This document shows positions 33,870 through 44,825 of a DNA stretch of 64,000 nt, piece by piece. The DNA comes from Muscardinus avellanarius (lineage: Eukaryota > Chordata > Mammalia > Rodentia > Gliridae). The notes beneath the pieces were generated by a model. The model worked only from the letters and a program-made list of their open reading frames with translations, searched no databases and was not told where the DNA came from. The position numbers were made by a program, and so were the translations under genes. The stretch is taken from positions 74,333,135 to 74,397,134 of the forward strand of contig OY726569.1 in assembly GCA_963383645.1 (NCBI GenBank), given 5' to 3'. Within the stretch, counting starts at the first letter, position 1, and every line of letters starts with the position of its first letter.

Positions 33870-34236
33870 AGCCAGGCATGGTGGCACACGCTTTGCAACT
33901 CAGTGAGACCCTTTGCAACTCAGTGAGACCCTGTTTCAAAATAAAGAATAAAAAATAGGGCTGGGGGTATAGCTTGGAGATAGAATTCCTGGGTTCCAAA
34001 CCCAGTTCCACAAGAGGGGGGAGAAAGAGAGAGAAAAGCAGGTGAAAATGAGAGAGGGGGAGGGAAGGAGGGAGAGAGGCAGAGGGAAGGAGGTGTGAGG
34101 GAGAAAAGCAGATGAAAATTTGTCAGTAAGAAATTGGGAAAAGAAAGTTGACAGAATCAGAGGTATGAATTTTTTTGGTACTGGAGATTGGGCTCTGGAG
34201 CAGCATTATACCTTTGAACTATACACACCCTAGCCC

Positions 34237-34271
<35 letters not shown>

Positions 34272-34885
34272 CCCAAGGTCATTCTACCTTCAAGCTATAC
34301 CCCCAACCCTATTTTATATTTATCTTGAAAACAGGGTCTTGCCTCATTACTTGCTGAGATTGTCCTCTAACTTGTGATCCTCTTATCTCATCCTTCCAAA
34401 TATTGGGATTACAAGTATGTGCCACCATGTCTCACTTTATTTTTTTATTTTGAAACAGTCTTACTAAGTTGCTGAGGTCCCGCTGAAGCTGTGGTCCCCT
34501 TGTCAGGGCCTCCCAAGGACTGGGGTTACAGGCGTGGGCGACCACTTTTGGCCTCAGTTTTAGGTAGAAATGTTGATTTGTGATACCTCTTTCCCTGATT
34601 TCTGTGCTTTTGTGGTTTTATAACCCTTTGGAGCAGTAAAATACTTAGGCTAGTAGTTTCCCAATTTTTCTTTTCTATTTTGGTGGTACTGGGGATTGAA
34701 CCCAGGGAATTCTACTCTGAGCTATATTCCCAGCACAGTTTTTTATTTTTATTTAGAAACAGGGTCTCACTAACTTGTGTGTTGTCTCACTAAGTAGCTG
34801 AGGCTGGTTGTGAACCTGAGATCCTCCTGTCTCAGTCTCCCAAGTACTAGGGTTATGAAAGTGTGTGCCACTACACCCAGCTAGG
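33870..34885. repeat. SINE cluster with (TTGA)n
   Basis: A plus-strand MEN with a shortened head lies at 33,870-34,012, GA-rich DNA at 34,013-34,110, and a minus tail at 34,168-34,225. A TTGA tract (34,241-34,270) is followed by minus copies at 34,270-34,435, 34,436-34,550 and 34,680-34,885. Confidence 0.8.
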
Positions 34886-35074
34886 TTCCCACATATTTTA
34901 CCTGTAGGGTAGACATCTTTGTGCAGTCCCAGGTTCCAGGCTGATATAAGAAGTTCCCTGAGGTCAGTTACTATCGTGTCCACTTCTTTGTACCTATTCT
35001 TCCATTAATCACTTGACTAGTAAGTGTTTGACCAGGAGTAGAGAATTAAAATAAGTGTAGGAGATGAGGCCCTC

Positions 35075-35170
35075 CTCATCTTAGTGAAAGCCTGTTTGAA
35101 AATAAAGAATAAAATGGGGCTGGGGTGTAGCTCAGAGGTAGAATGTCCCTGGGTTCAATCCCCAGTACTG
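35075..35170 (+). repeat. 3' part of a MEN SINE
   Basis: It begins within the head ('catcttagtgaaagcctg') and runs to 'ccccagtactg'. The tail A and B boxes are intact. Confidence 0.75.
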
Positions 35171-35960
35171 CTCACACACAAAAGTACAAGAGGACAAAGT
35201 AACATTAGGCCATAGGTGTTAATGATGAGGAGTGGAACAGTGATATTGTTGGTAAAATTCCAAAAATGCAGACATTTGGAAGCAGACCTGTTTTGAATGA
35301 AAAACAAATGTAAACAAAGAGAAGCATGTTGGCCTTCAACAAGTTCACCCTGACTGATAAAGGGGAGAAGACAGTTGAGGAACTGGTGGTGGGAGGAAAA
35401 GGAAAGAGGGGTATAGGAAGTCATCCAAATGTTAGCAAGGCCAGTCAACAACAAACTATAGTGTGGTCAAAGACCAGAGAGGCATCCCTGCTAATTTTTA
35501 CATGCAGGTCTTTGTTTCTAGAATTCTGTTGTTTATGAAAATGCCTCAGAAGGCATCAGTCATATCCTAAAAGCAGTTTACACATTTGCTTCTGCACTTT
35601 GGAGAAATAAATATATTTAGCATCCAATTTGAAATAGTTGCAGGCAAGGAAGTAGTTAATACATGATCACTTGTTTTTCTTTTTGTTCTCCAGAGTTGAC
35701 CTCTTTTGGCGGCACTTTTATTGCTTCTGGAATGATAAAATATAATTGCGTGGGTCATCTCCTTTGATGGTCTGTGTGTGCTTTTTCAAAAGCACATCTT
35801 TGAAAGAGGAGCTGCTCTGTACAGATGGTGATGTGCTTTGCTAGGAATACATGTGAACAGTGGTAGCATTTTTTTCAGAGCTTTTGCTGTTGGCGTCACT
35901 GTGTAGGGGAGATATTGGTAGGATGGTGTTAAAGTGGCAGAGTGAAGATTTTATTTATTT
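35171..35960. other. Unclassified AT-rich stretch
   Basis: SINE-free. A good acceptor-like pyrimidine run ends CAG at 35,694, but no donor follows at a credible distance. Confidence 0.4.
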
Positions 35961-35961
35961 T

Positions 35962-36696
35962 CTGCATGCTGGAGACGGAGCCCAGGGCATTCTGCCTCTG
36001 AGCTACACCTCTAGCCCTATTTTTTATCCTTTATCTTGAAACAGGGTTTCACTGAGTTCCAAAGGGCCTCACTAAGAAGCTGAGGCTGTGGGCAAACCTG
36101 GATCCTCTTGTCTCAGCCTCCCAAATGCTGAGATTATAAGCCTCTTTGCTTCATTATGAGCAGAGGAGGAATTCTGCTTTGGTATATGAATAAACATATC
36201 TTCTACTTAAATATTATTATTGTTATTATTATTATTATTATTTTGCTGTACTGGAGATTGAACCCAGGGGCATTCTACCTCCAAGCTACACTCCCATGTA
36301 TATTTTTTATTCTTGATTTTGAAACAGGGTGTCACCAAGTTGTGGAGAGCCTCATTAAGTAGCTGAGGTTGGCTTTGAACCTGCATTCTTCCTGTCTCAG
36401 CCTCCCAAGTACTGGGATTACAAGCGTGTGCCACCATGCCCAGCAAGAATTTTTCAAGTAGTGCATCCAACCTCATTTTTTTTGTTGTTTTTTTTGTTTT
36501 TTTTTGGTGGAACTGGGGTTCCTGGAAGCCCTTCTACCTCCGACCTACACTCCCAGACCTATTTTTACATTTTTTTAAAATTTGGAAACAGGGTCTCCTA
36601 AGCCAGCGCCACGCGGCTGGCTTCGAACCTGCGCGATCCTCCTGTCTCTGCCTCCCAAGCACGGGGATTACAAGTGTGCGCCACCACGCCCGGCTA
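35962..36696 (-). repeat. Three MEN SINEs, minus strand
   Basis: Copies lie at 35,962-36,150 and 36,240-36,442, both of the older type. A derived-subfamily copy (36,507-36,696) has 'gttcctggaagcccttctac' and 'ggcttcgaacctgcgcgat'. An ATT tract lies at 36,213-36,243. Confidence 0.85.
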
Positions 36697-36961
36697 CCTC
36701 ATTTGTTTTGAACAAGTATTCATTGAATGTCCTCTTCCATGTAGTTATCTCCCCGCAGTGATTCTTTGTAGAACACAGTTTAATATTTATTATGCATTTT
36801 TTGAATTGTACTCCAGTGTTTTGGTTAGTCTTTTCTCTTTATAGCTTTCAAATAACTTAGGGATGGTTTAGTTTATTTCGTGTTTAATATTCAAGCTGCA
36901 CATTCATATCAATACAACAAAAACTGTCTTCGTTTTACAAAGTGCTTAAGAGTAATCTAGA

Positions 36962-37150
36962 AGTCGGGTGTGGTGGTGCACACTTGTAATCCCAGCATTC
37001 AGGAGGCTGAGACCCGAGGATCACAGTTCATGGACAGTGTCAGCTACTTAGTGAGTCCCTTTGCAACTCAGTGAGACCTGGTTTCAAAATAAAATAGGGC
37101 AGGAGGTGTAGCTCAGAGGTCAAATGCCCCTGGATTCCATCCCCAGACCT
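36962..37150 (+). repeat. MEN SINE
   Basis: Older-type copy with 'gaagtcgggtgtggtggtgc' and a short linker. Confidence 0.85.
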
Positions 37151-37221
37151 ACACACACATAAAAAAAGTAATCTAGAGATGACTTCATTTATAGGGAGGG
37201 TATGTGTAGGCTATATGCAAA

Positions 37222-37291
37222 TACTGTACCATTTTAAGAGTCTCATGCTCTACCGACTGAGCTAGCTGGGTGACAGTACTGTACCATTTTA
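37222..37291 (-). pseudogene. Retroposed 5' half of tRNA-Lys(CTT), no tail
   Basis: On the minus strand 37,237-37,276 reads through D-arm 'TAGCTCAGTCGGTAGAGCA' and anticodon stem 'TGAGACTCTT', the 5' half of tRNA-Lys with anticodon CTT. It stops in the anticodon loop. The acceptor 5' strand has two changes and five extra bases precede it. The insert is bounded by TACTGTACCATTTTA at 37,222-37,236 and 37,277-37,291, a perfect 15-bp target-site duplication, with no poly(A). This matches tailless retropseudogenes made by L1 machinery. It cannot fold as a tRNA. Confidence 0.9.
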
Positions 37292-37704
37292 TATAAGGGA
37301 CTTGAGCATCTGCAGATTTTGTTATTTACAAGGGTCTTGAAACCAGTTCCTGTGAATATTAAGGGACAACTCACTATATAGTGAGGAAGATTTTGGTTCC
37401 ATTTTTCAAATGGGAAAGAGAAGACCCAAATTTGGCAACCAGTGGGAGTTTAGCAGCTGCTGTACTTATATAATGGGGATACTGAATCAGCTGGGGCCCA
37501 AACCCTAAATCAGACACTAGTAATTCACAGTGGGAAGTGGGGAAACTTGGGGGATTGCAGACTTGGTAAGCTTATTTGCTGAGCAACAGCAGTAGAATAG
37601 CAGTAGCTCCCTCTGTGTTCCCCAACCACCATGTCAACATAGGTACCCCAAGGTCAGTATGTTTTTGTATTTTGATGGGACAGAAGTTTGTTCATAATTC
37701 AAAA
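37292..37704. other. Unclassified stretch
   Basis: I see no gene or repeat here. Confidence 0.4.
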
Positions 37705-37950
37705 GGCCCAGGTGTGGTGACGCATGCTTGCAATCCCAGTACTTGGGAGGCTGAGACAGGAGGGCCACAGGTTTGTGGTCAGCCTCAACAACTTAGTGAG
37801 GTCATCTGCAACCTAGTGAGACTAGGTTTCAAAATAAAGGAATAAAATGAGGCTGGGGGTGTAATTCTGAGGGAGAATGCCTTTGGGTTCCACCCCAGTA
37901 CCTAAATAAATAAATAAAATAAAATATAAAATTAAAAATATAAAAAATAA
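37705..37950 (+). repeat. MEN SINE with (AAAT)n tail
   Basis: 'gcccaggtgtggtgacgc' to 'accccagtacc', then AT-rich tail DNA. Confidence 0.85.
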
Positions 37951-38221
37951 TTTGAAAGGGTAGCCTTCATACCCTTAGGAAAAATGTTCTCATACAGTAA
38001 AAGATGTTTTTATTTTTATTTGTTTGGAGGGGGAAGGTCATAGGGACAAAACCCTCCTATCTAGGAATCTTTGTAGTTGACAGGTTATTAGAGGGTCCAG
38101 TTGGGAGTAAACCAGAGCAGAAATTCTGAGTCCTTGAGGGTCTAAGGACTATGCTGGAGGGATTTTTTTTTAGCAGCTTTGTAACAGAAATTGTTGGAAT
38201 CTTCATCTTTCCATCCTGCAG

Positions 38222-38244
38222 ACATGTTCTGACTAGGCAGCATG
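38222..38244 (+). other. Speculative 23-bp micro-exon
   Basis: A strong acceptor (pyrimidine run ending CCTGCAG at 38,221) and a strong donor (ATG|GTGAGT at 38,245) face each other 23 bases apart. Two of the three frames contain a stop. The third is open. The length is not a multiple of three, so inclusion in a coding transcript would shift the frame. It may be non-functional splice-like sequence. Confidence 0.2.
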
Positions 38245-38619
38245 GTGAGTCTAGTTCCCAGAGGGGAGCTTCCTTGCCTCAGAACTTGAAGACTTGCAAA
38301 GCATTTCCTTTCCTTTGCTCCTGGCACAGGGAGCCCAGCATCTCCTGTAGGCCAGGGCTTTCCCTCTCACCCTGCTCTTGTTTTCAGAGGCCCGAGGCGA
38401 GCCTGTGTGGACAGTGAGGAGTTAGAGTTGGAGGAATATGAAGCAGCACTAATGTGCTTGGGGGCAGGGATGTGCTCTGACGGCCTGTCTGTTTTTTCCA
38501 TTTAGTTGGGAGAGTGGAGGAGTAATACTGACTGGGCCAGGCATAGGCCCTTCCTGTGTCCAGTGAAAATGGACAGTTGTTTCAGAAGTGGGTACTGAGT
38601 GGAAAGGAGTGGACGGTGG

Positions 38620-38690
38620 CAGGCTTTGGAATTAGAGCAACCCAGCTTTCATTCTCAGCTCTACTCACCATCTGGATGACCATGTATTGG
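38620..38690 (+). repeat. MIR-like fragment
   Basis: 'tttggaattagagcaaccc' followed by 'ctcagctctactcacca' is the MIR 5' clause. Confidence 0.5.
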
Positions 38691-39000
38691 GGACTGAACC
38701 CAGGGGCATTTGAGCTATATCACCAATTCTTTTTATTTTATTTTGAAAAAGGGCCTTGCTAAGTTGCTGACTATAACTTTTTTTTTTTTCCTGCGTGTAT
38801 GACTATGTGTGAAGTACCAGGGATTGAAACCAGGGGTACTCTACCCCTGAGCTTCTACGCCTAGCCCTATTTTATTTATTTTGAAACAAGATCTCACTAA
38901 ATTGCTAAGGGCCTTGCTAAGTTGCTGAGGCTGGCTGCAAACCTGAGATCTTCCTGTCTCAGGCTTTTGAGTATTGGGATTACAGGTATGAGCCCCACAC

Positions 39001-39049
<49 letters not shown>

Positions 39050-39325
39050 TGTGTGAAAGAGAGGGGGAGAGAGAGGGAGGGAGGGAGGGAGGGGCAGGCA
39101 GGCAGGCAGGCAGGCAGGCAGACACTGAGGAACTGAGGGTTGAACTGTGGGGGCAGTCTGCCTCTGAGCTACACCCTAAGCCCTATTTTATTTTGAAAGA
39201 AGGTCTCACTAATTTTTGCAACAGGCTCTTGCTATAAATTGCTGAGGCTAGTCACGAACTTTCAATCCTCCTGTCTCCACCTCCCACCCACTGGGTTTAT
39301 GAGTGTATACCACCATGCCTGGCTT
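38688..39325 (-). repeat. Minus-strand SINEs with several simple repeats
   Basis: Copies lie at 38,688-38,775, 38,815-39,005 and 39,130-39,325. A T tract (39,007-39,036), a TG tract, a GA/GGGA tract and a GGCA tract (to about 39,121) follow one another, all within one SINE junction. Confidence 0.8.
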
Positions 39326-39339
39326 GTGCCCACTTTAAA

Positions 39340-40055
39340 GTTACCAAAAGTGAGGCACAGAGTAATTAAATGATTTTTGAAAAGGCCGATGTTGGGCTAC
39401 AGCAGAAATGGGGCTGGTTCCTGCATGGTCTCAGTGCTTGCTCTGTTAGAGTGGCTGGCTGTAAACCCGAGCTCTTGCAGGCATGCACAGAGGAGCACTG
39501 GCCAGTAATGCAGCAGAGCACTGCTGGTCTGGACAGAGGGGTTAACGAGGGTCAGTTTGTTTGGTGGGGCCGAGGCCAGCTTTGGACCACATCCTTCCCT
39601 CCTTTCCAGGGCATATGGACCACATCCTGAGTGACTAAAGGGGGGGTATTTCCTCTTCTTTATCTTCCACATCCTCCCTGTTTGGGGGGGTGGCAGACTC
39701 TACCACTGCCCTTATTGTGGTAAGAGTTCTCTGAACTGTCATAATCAGAGCATTCAAGTCTGGTCTTCTCTGTGAAGCTGTCCCTGAGGCTAGAGGCCAC
39801 CCTGACAACTACACCTCAAAAGCCTGTACATTCTCTTCCTCCTTCATCCCAGCAGGCCTGCACAGGACAGGCAGCTTCTCCAGGGCAAGGCCTCCCTCTT
39901 CATCCACTTTAGTGCTGCGATGATGTCCAGCCTGCTCCTGTGACTGCTTGTTTGGGACACTGAAAGGTGGAACTGAAGTCATTCTTGGTGCAAAAATAGG
40001 TTCTGAACGTCGCTGTGGGCTTCCATTCCATATACTTAGCCAGCCCCCCCCCCCT
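39340..40055. other. Unclassified, with MIR- and L2-like pieces
   Basis: 'gtgaggcacagagtaattaa' (39,350-39,370) is a MIR piece. 39,750-39,960 vaguely resembles an L2 3' segment. No gene is supported. Confidence 0.4.
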
Positions 40056-40059
40056 CTTT

Positions 40060-40230
40060 GGATGCAAGCGAGGAGTGTTCTACCTCTGAGCTATACCCCC
40101 AGCCATTTTTAAATTTTGGAACAGGGTCTCACTAAGTTACCACAAGCTGCTGACCTTTAACTTGCCATCCTCTTGTCTCAGTTTTCCAAGTACGGGGATT
40201 ACAGGTGTGCACCACCACATCCAGCCTGTA
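40060..40230 (-). repeat. MEN SINE, minus strand
   Basis: 'tgttctacctctgagctata' to 'ccaccacatccagcc', with an internal deletion. Confidence 0.8.
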
Positions 40231-40458
40231 TATTCAACATTTTGAGAGGAAAAAACCTCTTTTTTTCCCCTCACTTTATGCTCAGTATTGTTTTCAAAGA
40301 CTAAGAGATTCTCACTTCCAAACGCAGTCCTGGGTGAGCTGATTAAGTCCCCAGCTTCTCACCTTGGATTTCACAGTACAGTTCTTACCCTTGCCTTCTC
40401 TCTGCTCTCTCTTTGTCAAACACTTCCACATTTGCTCTGCTCCCGTCTCTCTTCTCAG

Positions 40459-40649
40459 AGGTAATGGATACCAATCGGAGAATGCAAGCAACACAATGCC
40501 AAGTTTTACCAGTCTCCATAGTGGACATCAAGAAAGAGTGTGCGTATTTGTACGGATTGTTGTACTCGATCGCTTTTGTATTGATTACATGTGTTCCAAA
40601 TACACCTTTTGCCAAATTTCCATTTGTTGGTGATTGGCAAACCCTGTAA
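40459..40649 (+). other. Speculative open segment after an acceptor-like site
   Basis: A long pyrimidine run ends CTTCTCAG at 40,458. An ATG at 40,464 then opens a frame of about 60 codons ending with TAA near 40,649. I recognise no domain. No poly(A) signal follows closely. It lies in SINE-free DNA, the only reason I keep it. Confidence 0.15.
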
Positions 40650-40784
40650 TTCATTTTTCTTTGGAGTATCTCCTACAGGGTGATAAGTTCATTGTTAATT
40701 TATTCCCCAGCAGGATCTGGAAAGCATGAGGGGCCTACCCTTAAGTCACCCACTTTTTCATACCTTTTTTTTTTTTTTTTTGCA

Positions 40785-40947
40785 ATACTGGGAATTGAAC
40801 CCAGGGTGCTGTACCACTGAGTTACATTCCCAACCCTTTTGAAACAAAGTCTTGCTAAATTGCTCAGGCTGGGCTTGAAATTACGATCCTTCTTGCCTCT
40901 GCCACCTGGGGTGCTGGGGTTACAGGCATGTACCATCACATCTGGTG
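40785..40947 (-). repeat. MEN SINE, minus strand
   Basis: 'gcaatactgggaattgaacc' to 'accatcacatctggtg'. The linker is deleted. Confidence 0.8.
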
Positions 40948-41069
40948 CCTAGTGCATTTTTAATACTTAATACCAACCAAATGTTCTGTTTTCACTTCTG
41001 TTGGCTCAGTTCTTAAAGACTTCCTGGAAGGACTCTTTACTCTTAACTAACAGCAAATAAGTTTTTTCT

Positions 41070-42015
41070 ATAGCTGGGCATGGTAGAGCACACCTGTAAT
41101 ACCAGTACTTGGAAGGCTGAGACAGGTAGATTGCCGGTTTAAAGTAAGGATCAGCAAAAATATAGCAAGACTCTCAGCAACCTAGTGACACCCTGTTTCA
41201 GACAGAAAATAAAAAGGGCTGGAGGTGTGGCTTGGAGATAGAATGCCCCTGGGTTCACTCCCTAGAACCCCCCCTCCACATTTCTGAATGGAGCATGGTG
41301 GTATATCCTATAATCCTAGTACTTGGAGCCAGGTGTGGTGGTACACACTTGTAATCCTAGTACTTGGAGGCTGAGACAGGAGGATTGCACATTAGAGGAC
41401 AGCCTCAGCAATTAGTGAGACTCAGCAATCTAGTGAGACCCTGTTTCAAATAAATAATAGGCCAGGGATGTAGCTCAGAAGTAGAATGCCCCAGGGTTCA
41501 ATCTCCACTAAAGTGTGTGTGCACACATATGTGGGCATGGACACACACACACACACACACACACACTAACAACAGCAACAATAAAAAAAAAAACAACCCT
41601 AGTACTTGGGAGGCTGAGACAGGAGGATCTGAGGCTCGAGGCCAACCTCAGTAATTTAATGAGACCTTTAGCAATTTAGCAAGACTTTGTTTCAAATTAA
41701 AAAAAAAAATAGGACTGGGGGTGTAGCACAGAGGTAGAACACTCCTGGGTTCAATCCTAGTAGCAACACACATACACACACACACCCCAAATAATTGATT
41801 AAGAAAAAAGAAAGAACCAAGCCAGGTGTGGTGGTGCACACTTGTAAACCCAACATTTGGGAGGTTGAGAGGAGAATTGTGGTTTGCAGACAGCCTCAGC
41901 TACTCAGTGAGGCCCTTTGCAGCTCAATGAGACCCTGTTTCAAAGTCAAGAATAAAAAGTAGGGCTGGGGGTGTAGCTTGGAGGTAGAAGGCCCCTGGAT
42001 TCCATCCCCAGTCCC
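41070..42015 (+). repeat. Four MEN SINEs in a row
   Basis: Copies lie at 41,070-41,275, 41,330-41,510, 41,598-41,770 and 41,818-42,015, separated by short CA and A tracts. Confidence 0.85.
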
Positions 42016-42790
42016 ACAACAAACAAACAAACAAACAATCAACAAACAAGTTATTTATTTCAGAGCGAATCATGCATTTGCAGGAGCAGTTTCAGCACAC
42101 GGGGAGCAAGTCACGGCACAGGGCTGCGGGGCTGTCATCAAGGACACTGCCTTTGGGAGCCACATTGTAGACAGTCCCTGGCCTGTGGGAATTCATGCCT
42201 GGGCCTTATCAGAAATGAACCAGAGGGTATTTGTAGTAAAACTGGCAGATATTCTTGCTGTCAGAATTAAAAGTTTTTACATGTAAATGTGGGCTTATAG
42301 GACTCTCTCTTTGGGGGTTTGTTGTATGTGGAGGGGCTGCTCTTGCACTACAAAGACTTAGTGGCGGTTAACTCTGCCATCTCCTTTCTGAGTACGTTCT
42401 CTTTCCAGCTGGGTCATTTGCTGGGGAAGATACAAAGCCTTTTCTGCAGCAGAAGTTGAGGTTTTAGTAAGACCATGTGCTGGCTAGAGATAGCATTGAT
42501 GGCTCATGTGGTCATCATTGGGTCACTCCTTTAGGTTAAGACTTTTGGATTTAGCAGGTATAATATTTAGAAAAAATGGCTATGTGTAAGTTGCCCAGAA
42601 AAGGAAGAAGAAAGTCCCCTGAGGATTGGGATAAGGAAGTATTGAGTACCTGGTACTGTGCTAGGTGCTTTACCTAGGTGGACTGGTCTTCACTGGATAG
42701 ATGAGGACCAGTCTTTGCAACGTTAAGTACCGTAATATACTGTGTTGGAGCTGGAGCTGCAGTTGGAGTGATTCTATCTATAGCCTGTAT
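42016..42790. other. Unclassified stretch
   Basis: Single-copy-looking. An L2-like phrase 'gtactgtgctaggtgcttta' occurs at 42,654-42,673. No gene. Confidence 0.4.
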
Positions 42791-42792
42791 TT

Positions 42793-43165
42793 CTGCCGGG
42801 CGTGGTGGCGCACGCTTGTAATCCCAGCATTTGGGAGGCTGAGACAGGAGGATCATGATTTGTGGCCTCAGCTACTTAGTGAGGCCCTTTGCAACTCAGT
42901 GAGACCCTGTGTCAAAATAAAGAATAAAGCCGGGGGTGGTGGCGCTCACTTGGGAGGCAGAGACAGGAGGATCAAGCAGGTTCGAAGCCAACTGTGCTGG
43001 CTTAAGAGACCCTGTTTCTAAATACAAATATAAAATATGTCTGAGAGTGTAGCCCGGAGGTAGAAGGGCTTCCAGGAACCCCAGTACTATCAAAAAAAAA
43101 AAAAAAAAAGAATAAAAAATAGGGCTAGGGTATAGCTTGGAGGTTGAATGTCCTGGGTTCCACCC
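42793..43165 (+). repeat. Older MEN carrying a nested derived MEN
   Basis: The host copy (42,793-42,928 and 43,117-43,165) is interrupted in its linker by a derived-subfamily copy (42,929-43,106). AAAGAATAAA flanks the insert at 42,919-42,928 and 43,107-43,116, the target-site duplication. Confidence 0.9.
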
Positions 43166-43257
43166 CCAGTACCACACACACACACACACACAAAAAAAAA
43201 AAAGCCTGTATTTCTTTCATGTCTGATAAAGTCTTTGTATATTAGAAAGTTGGGTGG

Positions 43258-43470
43258 GAAAGCCGGGCATGGTGGCGCACGCTTGTAATCCCAGCATTTG
43301 GGAGGCTGAGACCAGAGGATTGCAGTTTGTGGACAGCCTCAGCTACTTAGTGAGGCTTTCTGCAACTTAGTGAGACCCTGTTTCAAAACAATGAATAAAA
43401 AATTGGGCAGGGGGTGTAGCTTGGAGGTCAAATGCCTCTGGGTTCTATCCCCAGACCCGCAAAAAAATAA
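43258..43470 (+). repeat. MEN SINE
   Basis: 'agccgggcatggtggcgc' to 'atccccagacccgc', with an AAAT-rich tail. Confidence 0.9.
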
Positions 43471-43496
43471 ATAAATAAATAAAAAAATAAAAAGAA

Positions 43497-43530
<34 letters not shown>

Positions 43531-43550
43531 GCGCGTGCAGGGGGGAGGGG

Positions 43551-44290
43551 GGATTGGAGCCTGCCGAGGGGTTAGGCCGGTGCCGGGGCCAACGAGGCTG
43601 GGATCGGAGCCTGCCGTGAGGCAAGGCCGGTGCTGGGGCCTCTGAGGCCGGGATCGGAGCCTGCCGAGGGGTCAGGCCGGTGCCGGGGCCAGCGTGGCCG
43701 GGATCAGAGCCTGCTGTGAGGCAAGGTCGGTGCTGGGGCCTCCGAGGCCGGGATCGGAGCCTGCTGAGGGGTTAGGCCAGTGCTGGGGCCAATGGCCGGC
43801 ATCGGAGCCTTCCGTGAGGCAAGGCCGTTATTGAGGCCTCTGAGGCCGGAATCTGAGCCTGCCGAGGGGTTAGGCCGGTGCTGGGGCCAGCGAGGCCGGT
43901 ATCGGAGCCTGCCACGAGGAAGGCTGATGCTGGGGCCTCCGAGGCCTGGATTGGAGCCTGCCGAGGGGTTAGGCCAATGCCGGGGCCATCGGCTAACATC
44001 GGAGCCTGCCGTGAGGCAAGGCCAGTGCTGGGGCCTCCGAGGCCGGGATTGGAGCCAGCTGAGGGGTTAGGCCAGCGCCGGGGCCACTGGCCGGCATCGG
44101 AGCCTTCCGTGAGGCAAGGCCGCTACTGAGGCCTCCGAGGCCTGGATCGGAGCCTGCTGAGGGGTTAGGCCGATGCCGGGGCCATCGGCTAACATCGGAG
44201 CCTGCTGTGAGGCAAGGCTGGTGCTGGGGCCTCCGAGGCCGGGATCGGAGCCAGCTGAGGGGTTAGGCCAGAACATGGGCCTCCCATGAG
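43551..44290 (+). repeat. 50-bp VNTR with alternating A/B units
   Basis: Units start with 'GGATCGGAGCCTGC' or a variant. Type A continues 'CGAGGGGTTAGGCC', type B continues 'GTGAGGCAAGGCC'. They alternate strictly, so the true repeat is a dimer of about 100 bp. Open frames on both strands here only reflect the period. Confidence 0.9.
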
Positions 44291-44772
44291 GCAAGGCTGC
44301 TGCTTGAGCCAGCGAGGTTTGATCAGTCCACCGAGTAGCCAGGCCACAACTGGGGCCGTCAAGAGTGGGATCGGTATTTGCAACGCGGCATGCACAGAGA
44401 AATATTGCAGAAAATTAAAACCAGATGCTTCCCCTAATCAGCAATAACTAGGAGGAAATGGGCAACAGGAAGTGGTCGAGCTATAGAAAGGGCCCTATAG
44501 TGAAGCAATTAAGGTGACCAATCAGAGGGTATGGAATAGGGGAGAATGGAGCCTCTTTAAAAAGCAGGAGGTACATAAACAAATGTATCAAAGTTAATCA
44601 CCAAACAAGCATGGGATCGAGGGAGGGGGAGGGAATGGGATGGGGGCTGGATGAGGGCTAATTGGATGATGTGTGCTTGTATATCCTCTCAAGTCTTATA
44701 TTCCAATGTGATGTATGACTATAATGCACCAATAAAAATAAATTAAAAAAAAAAGAAAAAGGAAAAGAAGTT
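43551..44772 (+). mobile_element. Composite VNTR retroposon, copy 1
   Basis: Layout, 5' to 3': a GC-rich tandem array of about fifteen 50-bp units (43,551-44,290); a unique domain of about 450 bases; AATAAA at 44,731; a poly(A)-rich tail. The unique domain holds a CCAAT box (44,518-44,522), a TTTAAAA motif near 44,557, a G-rich purine run (about 44,616-44,650) and no long open frame. Matching 'gaagtgtgtg...gcgcgc' strings flank it (from 43,494 and from 44,773), suggesting target-primed insertion into a TG/CG microsatellite. A reverse copy lies at 61,740-62,405. I do not recognise the family. It resembles SVA/LAVA in design only. Confidence 0.75.
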
Positions 44773-44775
44773 GAA

Positions 44776-44808
<33 letters not shown>

Positions 44809-44825
44809 CAGTGCTGGATGATGAG

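Noticed and set aside
43551..44290. Possible CRISPR-like array
   Set aside because: The units are contiguous 50-bp diverging repeats with no unique spacers, in a mammalian genome. It is a VNTR.
43772..44395. Repeat-containing open frames in the GC-rich array
   Set aside because: They only reflect a GC-rich tandem repeat lacking stops. Both strands and several frames behave the same way.
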